This document shows, piece after piece, positions 46,781 to 60,010 of a stretch of DNA of 64,000 nt; position 1 is the first letter of the stretch; each line of letters begins with the position of its first letter. A program made the translations under genes and the position numbers. The DNA is from Hirsutella rhossiliensis (lineage: Eukaryota > Ascomycota > Sordariomycetes > Hypocreales > Ophiocordycipitaceae): positions 6,200,001 to 6,264,000 of the forward strand of contig NW_025408668.1 of the NCBI RefSeq assembly GCF_020360975.1. The letters are read 5' to 3'. Below the pieces are notes generated by a model. The model did no database searches and had not been told where the DNA came from. It saw only the letters and a list, made by a program, of their open reading frames with translations.

Positions 46781-48244
46781 TCTTAGTAGTCTTCCCTACC
46801 CTTACCTTAGAGGCGCCTCCCTTAATGCCTCTTCTTACTCTCTTTAAGAGGCGCCGCGACTAAGTACCGGCGCTACTATAATTAGCCGGATCTCTAGTCC
46901 TATATATAGCGCTACTTAAGCTTTTAGCGCCGGGCTTACCTTATTACTCGCTTTAGACTAAACCCTCTTATTAGCTAGCTTTATCGCGATACTAGTCTAC
47001 TAAGGCCTTTATAAACCTCTTATCTTCCTCGCTTACGCTACCCTTTTTAGCCCTGCTTACTTATAGTACTACTAGGCTCCTAGCGTAAATCCTTATAAGT
47101 ATAATAATAATATATAAGTGCTTACCTTAGCTATTTATCTTATACTTATCTTACTAACTAGTACCCCTCCTATATATATAGGATCCTTTAAGAAAGTCTA
47201 TATATCTTACTTATAGCTCTTTAATATATTTATAAGCGTGCCGCTACTTTTTATATTATACTAGCGCTGCCTTTTTATTAAGCCCGCTTACTATTACCCG
47301 CCGCTTTTAGCGGCGGGCTATATAGCCTTAGCTAGTCCTTATATATAAGTCGCTAAGATAGCTTCCTCTTACTAGTACTTTATATAGTATACTTTCTATC
47401 TTATTATTTAGGTCTTATTAGTTAAAGCCTTAGTACGCCCTTAGATACTTACTTACTAAATATTAAACCTATGTCTTATACGTATAATAAATAAGCCTAC
47501 CTTATTTTCCTTAAATATAGCTTCGCGCGTCCTACTTATCTTAAAACCCTTTATATCTTACTAGACTACCTTTTAAAGTTTCCTCTTTTCCTCTTATTAT
47601 ATTATTTTATATATATATCTTATAGACCTTTATTTAAGCTCCTTATCTTAGCCTACCGCTAACGCTATATTACTTCTTTATTTAGGATCCTTTAACTTCT
47701 CTTATATACTATAGCTATTAGCCCTTCCTTACTATACTAAACTCTTAAGACGGTATATTAATAAGGAGCACTCCTACCTTTATTCCTCGCCGCTTCTAGC
47801 TTTACTTCGTTAACGTTACTCTTTTACTATATAGCCTCGCTATATCTTTATCTCTATCGGCGGATAGCTCTACTATATACCTTTATAAGCCCCTTATTAT
47901 TAGTAAGGGCGCGGGCGGCGATATATCTATAATATTTTTCGCCTAGCTTAACTGCCCCGCGAGGTTCGCCTATTAAGACGAGTACTATATTAAGGGCCTT
48001 AACGCTAAGTCTATCGCCCGCGTTTTCTTACTAGTGCCCTTATAGCTATAAGAGTTAGTATATATACCCCTCTAAGATAAGGGCGACGCTCTAGGGCCCT
48101 CTCTCTTCTTTAGCCTAAACCTTTTTATTTATAGCTAGCTGGTCGTTAATACCGACTAGTCTAAGTAGTAGTTCTTTATAAGCGGCCGCGTTTACCCCTA
48201 TACCCTTTCCTAGGAGGTAGAGCGCCGTAACGGGCTCGAGGCCG

Positions 48245-48714
48245 TATTACGACCACGGTCTAGCGAACCGTAGGGACTAGTATATATTATAAGGACACGT
48301 AATATAAGGAGCAAGGAATATTAGACGGACCGATAGGCTAATTAAGTTTAGAGCGATAGGTTACTCTAGCGCTCTAACGCTCTATAGCTAGGATCGTAGG
48401 ATCGCTCTAGCGCTCTAGCGCTCTTAAGCGACGGGATTACTTAGTGCTCTTATCGATCTAAGGAAGCTCTCGAGATATATAAGGAAGGAATAGAACACTC
48501 CTTTAAATAGATAGCTCGATAGCTTTTAATATATTATAGATCTTTATTACGATTCTATCTTTAATTTTAATTACTTAGTTATAGTCTATAGTCTATAACC
48601 TCTAACTTATTACTAACGTAATATATATATTATTGCTTAGACTACGCCCTATTATATCTATTAATATAAACCCCTTAATAGGTTTATCTCTTAAGAATAA
48701 TACTAGTCGTTATA
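48245..48714 (+). repeat. Solo LTR, 470 bp
   Basis: It starts TATTACGACC and ends GTCGTTATA, an imperfect inverted pair consistent with TGTTACGAC...GTCGTTACA before RIP. It is flanked by the perfect duplication GGCCG (48,240-48,244 and 48,715-48,719). Its last 205 bases match the LTRs of gypsy element A. The first half contains a small cluster of GCGCTCTAGC-type repeats near 48,370-48,425. Confidence 0.85.
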
Positions 48715-48719
48715 GGCCG

Positions 48720-50515
48720 GCCCCCTTCCTTATTATTAAATACTATTAGCTCCGCCGCCCCCTCCTCCTCTCCTTTATTAGCTGCTTTTTTATCTTAACT
48801 AGACGGCGCCCCGCCCGCTCCCGCTCTAATAGCTAGCCTAGGTTACCCTCTTAACTCTATTATAGCGAGCACCTCCGAGCCGCCCGCTCGCCCTCTTTAA
48901 TATTATATATAAAAATAAGTTACTTACTATAAACCTATCGCTTACTTACGCCTCCTACTTATACTAAAATAAACCGTTTCCCTTTTAAGATACTATTCCT
49001 AACGTAACTTATCGCTATAAAATTACTATTAATCTATATATTATAATATTTTTCCCTTTATTAAAGGGATAGCTTTAGCTAATAAACCTGTTTCTTATAA
49101 AGTACCTACTTTTAGACGTTCTCCGTTATCTTATTTATACCCTAAGCGTTACGCCTCGTTCTTTCTCTTTCCCTTCCCTTCCTTTCCCTTCTCTCTCCTT
49201 ACTAGCTTACCGCTATACCTCTTAGCTACGTTTAGTAGTAATAAGGGGGCTATAGTTACGCCTTAGTAAATAGCGTCTTTATTATAAAAGCCGACTTTAC
49301 TTCTCGCTTATTAGTTATTACTCTATATAGAAGATACGGTTTTCTACTATAAAATCTTATATACCGTTCCTTAGTTATATAAGCTATAGGGATAAGGGTC
49401 GCGGCGATACTACTACTATTAGACTCTCTATTTAGATAGGTAGAGAGGCGGTCTTATAGGCCCGTCGTTAACCTTAGTTAGCGTTCTATCTCTTAAAGTT
49501 AGCGGTAGTTTCTATAAAGGCCGTTATAGCGGTTAGCGGCTATATAAGGCTAGCTATAAGCCCGCCTTTATAGCGTTACTTACTTCCTCTCCCTAGCTCC
49601 CTAGCTTACCTTTAGCTTATATCCCTTCTTATATACCTTTTAGTCCTTTATTTAATATTACTTACTATAGTACGCGACCGCTAGGTATTAGCTATACCTC
49701 CTCGCTCCCGCTATCTCTCTATATACTTAGTAGACCTTCCTCTTTATACTTTACTAATCTTACCCTTATATTTACTATACGCTTATATTTCCGCCCGCTT
49801 ACCCTATCTTTACTATTATATCTTATATTTCCTACCTTACCTTAATTTTATATCCTTCTTTATTATAAAATAATAATATAATAATAAGTATAAATAGCCT
49901 CTTTATATATAAGTATAATATTAAGCTCTATAAAATATCCTTTATAAGTCCGCTATAGCTCTTATAGCGCGCCCTTAATACCTTTTAACACGCTACCTTA
50001 TACTCCTATAGGATCGGCCTTATCTATTATAGGAACTATATACTAGCTTTATTATTTAGCATCGCCTAGCCTACCTATATTATAAGCGTTTTTAGGATAC
50101 TATACTTATACTTAAGCTCTATAGCCTTAAATTTATACTAGAACTCTATAGAAATATTATAAGTAGCTATACTATAGTTATTTTCCTAACTACTTAATTA
50201 GTTACTAAGGTAGACCCTTATACTCTTATCTCTTATTTATACCTTAGCGCCTCTCTTATACTCCCTTCCTCTCTCTTACCCTATAACTATTATTATTATA
50301 TTACTTACCTTCTTACTTTTTCTACCTCTTTCTTACTATAAGATAGTACCTAAATAGCTAATTTCTTTACTTACCTTCTTATATACTTTAGTTCCTAGCG
50401 CTACCGCCTACTTATATTCTTTTCTCTTACCCTTTATCTTTATCTTATTTATCTCTTTAATTTTTAATCTTTATTCCTTAAGGCTCTTTATATAACCTAT
50501 AAAGGGTTACCTTAC
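48720..50515. other. Outer (5') part of Helitron copy 2, no intact gene
   Basis: It matches copy 1 from about 13,955 to 15,822, including the second half of the family X frame (48,730-49,010). The rest has no readable frame. The end is set by loss of similarity after a GGGTTACCTTACTT block. Confidence 0.5.
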
Positions 50516-50570
50516 TTATAAAGGGTTAACTTAACCTATAAGCCTCTTACTATAGTTACTACCTACTTTA

Positions 50571-50690
50571 ATAGGTTACTAACTACTTATATTAGTTACC
50601 GCTTACTATATTAGTTACTCTCTACTATATTAGTTACTACTTACTATATTCGTTACCGCCTACTATATTAGTTACTGCTTATTATAAGCT
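50571..50690. repeat. 19-bp tandem repeat between inverted Helitron ends
   Basis: TTAGTTACYRCTTACTATA-type units occur about six times in a row with small differences. The array sits exactly in the spacer between two inverted copies of the Helitron 5' end. Confidence 0.75.
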
Positions 50691-50970
50691 TATAAGTATA
50701 GGTAAAGTAACCCCTTATAGATTACGCGAAGAGCCTTAAGGAATAAAGACTAAAGATTTAAGAGATAAATAAGATAAAGATAGAGAGGTAAGAGAAAAGG
50801 ATATAAGTAGGCGGTAGCGCTAGGAACTAAAGTATATATAAAGGTAAGTAAAGAAATCGGCTATTTAGGTGCTATCCTATAGCTAGGAAAAAGTAGAAAA
50901 AGTAAGAAGGTAAGTAAAGTAATAATAATAGTTACGAGGTAAGTAAGAGGTATATAATTACGACGAAATA
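50691..50970 (+). mobile_element. Inverted fragment of the Helitron 5' end
   Basis: The reverse complement matches 50,220-50,515 and 15,590-15,822, including the block CCTAGCGCTACCGCCTACTT and the CTTTATTCCTTAAGGCTCTT block. It is only about 280 bases long, after which similarity is lost. With the end of copy 2 it forms a large inverted repeat centred near 50,605. Confidence 0.75.
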
Positions 50971-52140
50971 AAGAGTAAAGAACGGGGGCTAGTAATATAA
51001 TTATTAATCTTTAAAGAGCCTATTTAACGCTTAAGAGGTAGGATCCTTTTAATATAATAGTATCCTTTTATTTCTAACGCTTACCTTTAAAATATCTTAG
51101 AGGTCTACTTTAGCTAGCACGTAATATAAAACTAGATTTATAGTTAATATTAAGATATATAATTATATAATAAAGCGATCTACTTAGATTATTAATAATA
51201 AATAAGATATAAATCTTATTCTCTTAATATTATACTAAGTAATAATAGCTTAGATAAACCTTAGTATACTAGTTAAAGTTAGTATAGGCTATAGCTAACC
51301 TTACTAACTATAGGGCAGCTAAAGTAAGTACTAGGTAATACTTTAGCTATAGGTAGTAGAGGCGAAAATTTTAGTATAGAATATATAGCTATATTATTCT
51401 ATCTTAAGTAATCGATAGTTATAAAGAGCGTTTTATTATTATAACTAAAGGAGGATTTAAGATTAAATAGGCTAGGTATAAAGAAATAAGGTTATTAAAT
51501 AGCGTTAGACTATAATACTATCGAATATAGGGTCTAGCTATAAGCTAATGCTTATATATAGTACCTTTAACCCTAAAAGTAAAAAAATAGTTATATATAG
51601 CCGCTACTAGCGCCTATAAAATAGTTTCCTAATTACCTATATAGCTTACTACTTAGTACCTATACTTATACTCTTTTCCTTCCTCCTTTCCCTTTAAAAA
51701 GACACTTAAAGGGGTATCTATAATAGCCTATAACCTTAAGGCTATTATATAATACCTACTTAGAGCTTTATCGCTACTTATTATATATATATTAAGTAGG
51801 TATTAGGCGTATAAGATAAGTACTTATATTAGGCTTATTCCTTTATTTTATAAGCTAGCTACCTTCTTATACTCTTAAGCTTATTCTAAAAAGGTATTAA
51901 TAGGCCTTATAAGGGACCGGTCTCTTATAAAGCTTTATTATATAAAAGATAAAAGTAGTAATATTATATAATAGCGCGCGTAATACCCTTAAAGGATTTC
52001 CTAGTAATCTACTAAATCTAGCGATTTATTAGATTATAGCGACTTTATATAAAAGGGATTATAGCGACTTTACTTAAAGAGATTAACGCTTAAATTCCTA
52101 TTATTTTCCGAATTAAAAAGGTTATATTATAATTTAATCG
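50971..52140. other. RIP-mutated stretch, no gene seen
   Basis: AT-rich. I found no frame, LTR pair or inverted repeat. It separates the Helitron fragment from the LINE ORF1. Confidence 0.4.
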
Positions 52141-52149
52141 GTAGTATAA

Positions 52150-53475
52150 GCTTACTAGTGAGTATAGGGTTAGGGGTAGGGCCGTATAGACTCTTATTAT
52201 CCTTAATAAGAGGTAGAATTATAAAGCGTAAGTTACTTAATAAGACGGGAAAAGAGCTAAATAAAAGCAGCCGATATATAACGAGGGTAATAAGGAAAGA
52301 GATAGGTAAAATTAAATATATAAGGGTATTAAGAAATAAAAATATTAATAGTAGCTATAAGGAAATAGAAACGCTTAAGAAGGTCTAGGACCTATTAAAC
52401 GAGTATTATATAAAACTCTAAGGATTAAGGGAAATACTTAAGGAGTAGAATAAGATTATTTATAATTAGTAGGAGATAATCCGAAAATAAAAAGGAGAAG
52501 CTAAGAAGTAAGAAATAAATAATTAAGAGCTAAGCCTTTATTTAAAAGATATTAAGTAGTAGATAAGCGACTAACTTAAGTAAGCCTAAAAGTAGCTCGA
52601 AGTTATTATTATAAGCGTAGTAGCTACCCCGCTAAGTACTTTTACTAAGGTCGCGCGTTTATCGCTATCGCTATAATAAAGTACTATCTAATCGCGCTTA
52701 TTTAATAGTACCGTAGAATCTAATATAAATAAGCTTTTCTATATAATCGATATATTATAAGTAAAGAAATAAGATAGAGGCCGAATATAGATAGGCTTAA
52801 TTTAGTAAGCAATTAAAGGTAAGGTTAAAGAAAAGAAAGGCTAGGCGACCTAGAGATATATAGTAGTAGTAAGGAACTCTTAAAATATAAAGTAAGTAAA
52901 GATTATTTATAAGGATAAACCTAAGCTATAATAAGTTAAGGAAGCGGTATAAAAGATAGTAGTAACTAAAGCCTAAGTAATAAGGGATTAGCTTTACTTA
53001 GTTAAAGTTAATAATATTAATCGTACTATAGTTCTTAATAGAGAAGGCAACGTCCTATAAGGTATAGCTAAGGCCCTTAGTACTAAGAATAATATTACTA
53101 TTAGTAAGATTACTTAGTTAAGTAATAAAGAGGTAGGTAAAGTATATAGGTTTATAGTTATTTATATAATAAAAAAGAATAATATAAAGAAGCTTTTAAA
53201 TAGTAAGTACTTTAATCTAGCTAAGGAGTCGGCGTATACTAATCCGTTCGAACCTTATAAGGGCCTAATATAATACCTTAATTACTAAGAAATAGGCTAT
53301 AAAGCCTTTAAGTATAAGAAGCCTTAAGTATATAAAAGGTATACTAGTATAGATTATTACTATAGGGAGTACTATATAATAAAGCTAAGATACGTCTTAT
53401 ATAATAGACTAAATAAGTCGTTTAACTAGAACTACTATATATAAAACACTTACTTTAATATATAAGATATTAAGT
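52150..53475 (+). pseudogene. LINE ORF1 (Tad-like) with decayed zinc knuckles
   Basis: A forward frame of about 440 codons begins around 52,150 and is free of stops from 52,158 to 52,388. The first third is a coiled coil rich in Lys, Glu and Gln, with RIP stops where Gln codons stood. The middle (about 52,960-53,210) has the Asn-Arg-Thr-x-Val-Leu-Asn-Arg-Glu-Gly-Asn-Val-Leu block seen in fungal LINE ORF1 proteins. The last part (53,265-53,450) has three CCHC-type knuckles in which Cys and His are read as Tyr: Tyr-Leu-Asn-Tyr-stop-Glu-Ile-Gly-Tyr-Lys-Ala-Phe, then Tyr-Lys-Arg-Tyr, then a Tyr-Tyr-Tyr block. The protein would bind the element's RNA. No recognisable ORF2 with endonuclease and reverse transcriptase follows, so the element is truncated or rearranged. 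Confidence 0.72.
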
Positions 53476-55840
53476 ATTTTATAGCTTAATATATAAAACT
53501 AAGAACTAGTATAATAAAGTCTAATAAATAATAAGGACCTTAAAAGCTATAGAGTACTAGTAGTCTTTAAACTATATATAAAGATAATCGATAGTAAGGT
53601 AGTAATAAGCCTTATAATATATAGTAACTAAATAAGAATATTACTAACGTATATAAGTAATAGCTCTTAGCCGATCTATAGTATACTTTAGGTATAATAT
53701 AACGTAGAAGTAATATAGATACTAATACCGTTAATAGATCTTATAGTAGCGGTACTTTAACTACTAAAAAGGAGCGTTCTAGTAGTTTTAGTCTATATAA
53801 AAAGAAAAGGTATAAAAGCGCTAAAAAGCGTAACTAATTTAATAGGGATAAGGGTATATACTTAAAGTATATATAGTATATAGCTAAGGATTATTAAAGT
53901 AATTAACTATATAATTATTTAATCGTTAGTCTTATATATAGCTCTAAGGGCCTTAGGTTATAAATATAAGTCTTAGAGATTTCTTTACTTTATACCTCTT
54001 TATCTTTATTAGAGTCGCGTAACTAGTAGCTTTTACTTTAAAGGGGAAAAATAAAAATTTAAATTAACTATAATTAAGGAAGATACCTTATTAGATAATT
54101 AAGGTCTTTATAACGCATTTAAGTATACTTAGAAGTAAGTAGGAAGGGGAGTACTATAGGTCTTATCCCTTTAATAGGCTAATATCTATAAGGGTACGAT
54201 CTTACCTATTAACTTTCCGACCTAAGATACTAATAGAAAGGGCGCGATAATAATAAGTAAGGCTTTCTTCCTAAGTATATAAGTAAGTAAATAAAACTTT
54301 TCTCCTTTACTATAATCCCTTCCCTTTATATTATTTATTCTTCCCTTTACTTATAAGCTACTTATTTAGCTCTTTCTTATCTTTACTTATATACTTCCTT
54401 CTTTAAATAATTATCTACTACCCCTTATATATACTCTTAAGTATTAGCGCTTATTATTCTTAAGGGCGTTAAGAAAATAAAGTAGTTAGTGTCTTTACTA
54501 GTTTATAGCTTTAGGTATAGCTAGATTAAATAAGCTATAAAGTCTTATAAACTAGCTATTATTATACTACTAGTAGTCTTATATAAAATATAGAATTATA
54601 GTTATTAATATCCTAGTAATAGTTTTAATATATTCCTAGGTTTTTAACTCCTTTAACTTAGGAGGGTTTAAAGCTTAGTATAAATATTATAAGAACTATA
54701 GCTAAAAAGGCTATTACTATACTTTATTTCTATAAAGTAATAGGGCGCGCTATAAGTATTACTAGAGTCTTTAGCCTTAGGGTAATTAACCGAGCGCCTA
54801 GTAATTTTAAAGTCCTAAGGTAAGTTAATAGCCGCGCTATCTACCTTTCTTCCTTACTAGCTTCTTATTAAGCTATTAGTAAGGGTATAGTTATAAGTCT
54901 TTTACTCCTTTATATATTTAAAGGGGTCGTTAGTAGCGGGTAAGAAGTAAGCTTAATTAGCTATATATTTAAAGGGGAAAATAAAAGCGTTATTTCTATA
55001 TAGATAAAGGGACTAGTAAGGGCGCTTAGCTCTCTCCTTTATAGATTCTAAGGTAGGGATCCTATCTTAAGGTTACTTAAGGAAAGGCTACTTAGTTTAA
55101 ATAAAGAGCTTAATTTAGTTAACGCGTAAGGTAATAAAGGTCTAAGCTTATTCTTAATTCCTATTAGCGTAATTAGATAGTTAGGGGTCTTTTTAAGGAG
55201 GAGTTTTATAAAGAAACTACGTATAGCTTAAGCGATTAAGTTAGGTTACTTTATAAAGGTAGCTAGTATAATTAGCTCTTTTCTCGCTCTCCTTACTATA
55301 TAAGCTAATTCTATATCTCTTTAAAGTAGTAGTTTCTATCCGCTAGGCTTATCTTAAAGGTTAACTACTTCTAGGACTTCTTAGAGATCTTATTCTTCTT
55401 AATCTCCTAGAATAATATAGTTATATTAGTAAATCTATTTATACTTAGGAATCCTTATAAGAAAGACTCCGCCGAAAGTTATTAAACCTTAATTAAATAG
55501 TATCTTTTATAGTTATTTAACCCTACTATTAAACTACTAAGAAACTCTACTACCTTATAATATCGCTTATATATAATTAAGTTTATTTACCGCGATAGCT
55601 TAGATTCTATATATTAGCTTATTAATATAGCCTTTTATATTTATCTTCTTATCTAGCTTAAAGAAATACTAGTCTTAGTATAAGATTTTATTTATTTTTA
55701 AGGCTTCTTATATTACCCTATACCTTTACTTTAGAATTACTTTAACCTTTAAGTATCGCTACTTAATTATCTTAAGGCGTAGCTTAACTATACCTTTAAC
55801 TTAGTATTAGATTATTATTAAGGCTAAGTAGCTATATTCC
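53476..55840. other. RIP-mutated stretch without a recognised gene
   Basis: The second LINE frame would be expected here but I see neither endonuclease nor reverse transcriptase blocks on the forward strand. Short Lys/Ser-rich readings occur near 53,770-53,860. Confidence 0.4.
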
Positions 55841-56425
55841 TACCCTTCTTACTAAGAGGTATAAGGGACTAGCGTATAAGTAAAGTTATAAGGAACTTAG
55901 AGGATATAAAGAAACTATCGCTATACTTATAAGAACGTATAGAGTCTAGCGTACTATCCCTTTTTTTAAGTATTAAAAATAACTAAGTTTCCTTCCTTAT
56001 AGTCTTAAAGGAACGCTCCTTAGTAAAGTCCCTTTTTATTTAGTCCTATTAAAAAGTTAATAACTTTAGTTATATACTTTTATTTATATATAAAGTAACT
56101 AAGGTTAAAGGTAGGAGCGGTAAACTTAATTAAATACTCCTTATTATTTAAGTATTTATAGTACTTTATATATCTATCTTCTATATCTTTAATAGGTTCC
56201 CTTTAGTAGTTAGTATAAACTAATAGTAGGTAAGGTAAGGGGTATACTATATTTTTAATACCTCTTATTAAGATCTTAATTATTATATTAAGGCTAAAGC
56301 TTATAGCTTATTATTTATCGATAGCTCTATAAAGAAAGTTATATATATCGACGATATACTCTTCTTAGCGGGTCTTATTCCTAGTAAATCCGTTTATCTT
56401 TTTAACGCCCTTATATATTATCCGA
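55840..56425 (-). pseudogene. Unrecognised RIP-mutated minus-strand frame
   Basis: A minus-strand frame of about 195 codons is consistent from about 56,420 down to 55,840, with stops only at Gln/Trp-type positions. It reads as a globular protein, with a block Tyr-Pro-Leu-Pro-Tyr-Leu-Leu-Leu-Val-Tyr-Thr-Asn, then Phe-Thr-Ala-Pro-Thr-Phe-Asn-Leu, then a C-terminal Val-Pro-Tyr-Thr-Ser block. The residue mix is even, unlike a chance frame. I do not recognise the family. It may belong to a DNA transposon or to a gene captured by one. Confidence 0.4.
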
Positions 56426-57890
56426 GCGTCTTTAAGGGTAATATCCCCTTATTTAATAAGGCCTATTAGTATTAAGTACTAACGATCTCTATAAATATAC
56501 TAAGGAAGTTACTTCTACCTATAAACGTTTTATTAGTCTTAGTTTATAAACTTTTCTTTATCTTTAGTATAGAAGCGCCCTTCGCTACCTTTTACTTTAA
56601 CTTTACTATAGTAAGTAAGTAAAATAAAGCTCTTACTCTTAAATAGTAATACGCTAAAAAAGATAGCGGTATTCTTAAGAAGGTCTATAGCTAGGCCTAG
56701 GATACTATTTAGGTTCGCCGCTATATCTTAGAAAAGGGTAAAGTAAGTAAAAGAAAGGGAAAAGATAAAATTAAATAGTTAAGGTAAGTAGTTTTAAGTT
56801 ATAACGCTAAGAGGCTAAGAGGGTATTATATATATATATAAGAGTTATATTAGTAAAGGAGATTATTATAAGTAAGAAAGTATATAAAGTATATATATAT
56901 ATATATATATAGAAGGAAAAAGAAAGAAGGAAGAAGGAAGGTATAGTAAGAAGAATAAATAGTTATTAAAGCGCGCGGTTATTAGTTACTTTAACCGGCC
57001 TTTATAATAGTAAGGTCTTAAGCGTATTTAAGGGTTACGCTTAAATAGCTTCTTTTACTAGTTATAGATTAAAGAGCTATTTAATCTCTACCTTTTTCTT
57101 CCTTTCTTTACTCTTTCTATTCCTTTTCTTCCTTTTCTCTTCTCTATCTTCTTTATTTCTTTAGACCGCTACCTCTTATCTTTTCTTTTATAACTACTTC
57201 TTCTTACTTATTATATCTTATAAGACCGCTAAACTTAAAACTAAAGAGCTACGAAATATCGTTAACCTCTCTTTAACTACTCTTTTATAACCTTCCCTTA
57301 TTACTATTACTCTTTTTACTTAGAATTATTATACTAAGGTCTTTCTTCTTTATATAAAGTACTTTTAAGTAATAACTATCTAACTTATTTAATCTTACTT
57401 AGCTCGTTCTAACTATCTTCTTTTATAAATCTATAATTACTTTAAGACCTAGGTCTATAATAAAAATAATATTAGTTACTAAGGGTTTTTAATTTATATA
57501 GAAATTACTTTTTAGTTATAGGTTTTATTAAAAGCTCTTAATATTATTAGGATTAAAGCGCGCGGTCGCTCTCTTTTCTCTTACTTTCTTAAGAGTATAC
57601 TAAGTCGGTATAATTAAATTATCTTCTATGCCCGTTATTATAGACGTCGGCTAGTAACTTATATCCCTATAGAAATTACTTATCTATATAGATACTTCCT
57701 TTCTTAGCTTAGTTTAAGGCGGTAAGAATACTCTTAAGTAGTCTTAATTACTTTATATAGAACTTATAACCCTTGCTTTTATTAAGGGTATATTCGAACT
57801 TATTAAATAACTATAACTTCTACTTATAAGTATATTATATTTCCTTTTTATAAGTATATCTCTCTTTTAAGTACTATTAATAGCTCTTAC
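56426..57890. other. RIP-mutated stretch with a TA run, no gene seen
   Basis: A TA microsatellite lies at about 56,890-56,912, followed by a purine-rich AGAAGGAAG tract to about 56,950. No useful frame is visible on either strand. Confidence 0.4.
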
Positions 57891-58190
57891 GCTAACTATA
57901 TCTAGGATTTAACTAAGGCGCTTATTTATAAATAGCGGCACTTCCTTAAATACTATAAAGCTACTTATAACCTTAATAGATTTACTAACTATATATATAG
58001 TTATAATTTCTATACTAACCTTAATAAATTTTACGACGAGTATATTAATAATAAGACCGCCCTTTATCTTCTTTATAATATCCTTAATCCCTTTAGTCTT
58101 ACTAAGGATTTAAAGGAAGGGGAGGAAATTAACCTTATACCTATTTTACTTAGAAAGAGATTATATAGGTTTAATAAGCTCTCTTTAAAG
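57890..58190 (+). pseudogene. Fragment of an unrecognised forward frame
   Basis: About 90 codons read as a helical, Asn/Tyr/Leu-rich protein. A block of Tyr-Asn-Leu-Asn-Arg-Phe is followed by Lys-Phe-Tyr-Asp-Glu-Tyr-Ile, then Leu-Ile-Pro-Ile-Leu-Leu-Arg-Lys-Arg-Leu. The tone is that of a gag-like helix bundle but no motif settles it. Confidence 0.3.
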
Positions 58191-59169
58191 TAATAATTAA
58201 ATAGTCTTTTAAGTTCGCTTTATAGTAGTTTATTATAGGTTTACTAAGAGTAAGTAGCTTTATTTAGTCGCTATTTTTAATAGTAAAAGTTTTTCTCTTA
58301 AGGTTATATATATTTAATTTAATTAGTCGAAAATATATTAAAATTTATCTTATAAGCGCGTTTATTTTCGCTATAATAGGTCTCCCCGTTTATAATAAAG
58401 AATAAACGTCCTTATCTATAAAGTAAAAAATCCTATTCTTAAAGGAGGTAGGTAGTAAGAATATTTATTTTCTTACTTTATTATTTAATTATATCTTTAT
58501 TTATCTTCTTTAAGGTAGTAAAGGGTATATTATTATTAAGGAAGGGTAGGAAATATTGTCTTTATTTACTTAGGGAGCTTTAAGTAGAAAATTTAAAATA
58601 ATAAGGTAGTAGGTCGGGCGCTTATAAATATCTTAGCTACTATAGTAGTCCTTTAATTAAATAGCTAAACAGTGCCTTAGTTACTAGTTAGGTTTTAGCG
58701 TACTTCTTATAATAGTTATAGATTTTTATCTTTACTACTTTTTCCTCCTTAGCTCCTTTTTACCTCTTCCTTTTCTTATTAAATTAGTATCTTTAAGGCT
58801 CTTATATAAAGATCCTTTTTTACTTTACTAAGTTATAGTAGCTAAACCTTAATTATATGCCTTAGGCCTTTCTTAGGTACTTATAATTACTTTTCTTTCT
58901 CTTCTTAGCTTTAATCCTTCTAAGGTTTATTAAGGAGTTATTATAACTATAGTACTATTTAATCTAAGGCTTCTTTACTTAGTAAGAGTAGTAAATTATC
59001 TACTTTATCTATTATTTCTTCCTTCCTTTTCTTATTAAGAGCAATCTTATCCTAGAGTAACTAGTTATCCTTAGTAAAGTACTACTAACCTTACTTATCC
59101 TTTTTAAACTTCTTTAAATACTCTCCTAAGATTATTTTATTAAGTACGATTTTATCTAAAGTCTTAATC

Positions 59170-60010
59170 CTATATACCTTAGACTACTTTAAGCGGGATC
59201 CTACTTAAAAGGGACCGTTCTACCTTATTTAATACTTAGCTTACCTTTATAGATTATTTAATTATCTTACGTTAAATAGTAAGATAAGGTCTCTAAGTTA
59301 TAGGCTTTCTTTCCTTATTATATACTTATTAGCTTTATCCGTCCTCTTTACTAATCGATTTTAATATCTTATTACTCTTTTCTTACTTTTTTTTATATCT
59401 TTTTCTTTCCTTTTTAGAACTTATACTTATACTTTAAATAATTTATCTCTTATCTTTACTTTATCTTAGTTAATTAGTCGCTAAGTTAAGTATTTTACCT
59501 TAAGAGGTAGTACTAGTTCCTATTTATATAGTAGGTAGAAAGCTAATATTTTATAAGACTCTTTAACTACTATTTAGTCTATAAGGATTACTTAGTTAAG
59601 GTATTTAATCTACTTACCCTTTTTCTCCGCTATTTTTATAAGTACTATTATTAACCTTTAGTACCCTTATTTTACTACCGCGTTCGCCTTTAAATTATAT
59701 ACTAAAGTTTAAATAACTTTAACGCCTATATCCTTTAAGATATACTTAAAGTCTTTTTTTATTTCGGGCCCTCTATTAATTATAGCGTATAGTATTACGC
59801 TATACCTATAAATAATAAAGAGTATAAATTTAGTTATAGCTCCTATAGTAATTTCTTTAACTAGGGTTACTTTTACTTATTTAATAAGGTCGTCTTATAC
59901 TTCTATAAGGTATAAATACTTATAATTAAATAGTATATACTAGCTATCGAAGTAAATCTTACTTATAGGGTAGCTAAGCGCGGTTATAGTTATAACTTCT
60001 TAAGGTCTCT
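59170..60010 (-). pseudogene. Ty3/gypsy integrase remnant (third gypsy family)
   Basis: On the minus strand the first catalytic Asp is in a block Phe-Asp-Ser-Trp near 59,950. The second is in Asn-Arg-Gly-Pro-Glu-Ile-Lys-Lys-Asp-Phe-Lys near 59,770 (Asp to Asn). The third region, Asn-Leu-Lys-Ala-Asn-Ala-Val-Val-Lys, is near 59,700, where Glu is read as Lys. A tail of charged helices follows to about 59,200, ending in Asn-Gly-Pro-Phe, a block common near the C-terminus of these integrases. No LTR pair could be matched to it, and upstream pol sequence (60,010-60,480) is too decayed to assign. Confidence 0.75.

Larger units (their letters stand above)
21460..50515 (-). mobile_element. Helitron copy 2, expanded by nested insertions
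   Basis: Blocks in the same order as in copy 1 (4,755-15,822) are present here in the same orientation, separated by insertions at 23,547-24,242, 26,598-28,470, 28,683-29,250, 30,089-45,013, 45,393-45,960 and 48,245-48,714. Removing these leaves about 10.5 kb. Compared with copy 1 it lacks about 830 bases matching roughly 13,125-13,955. Both copies are strongly RIP-mutated but independently so: for example, the Walker A site carries different changes. The two copies lie in direct orientation either side of the gene island. Confidence 0.75.
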
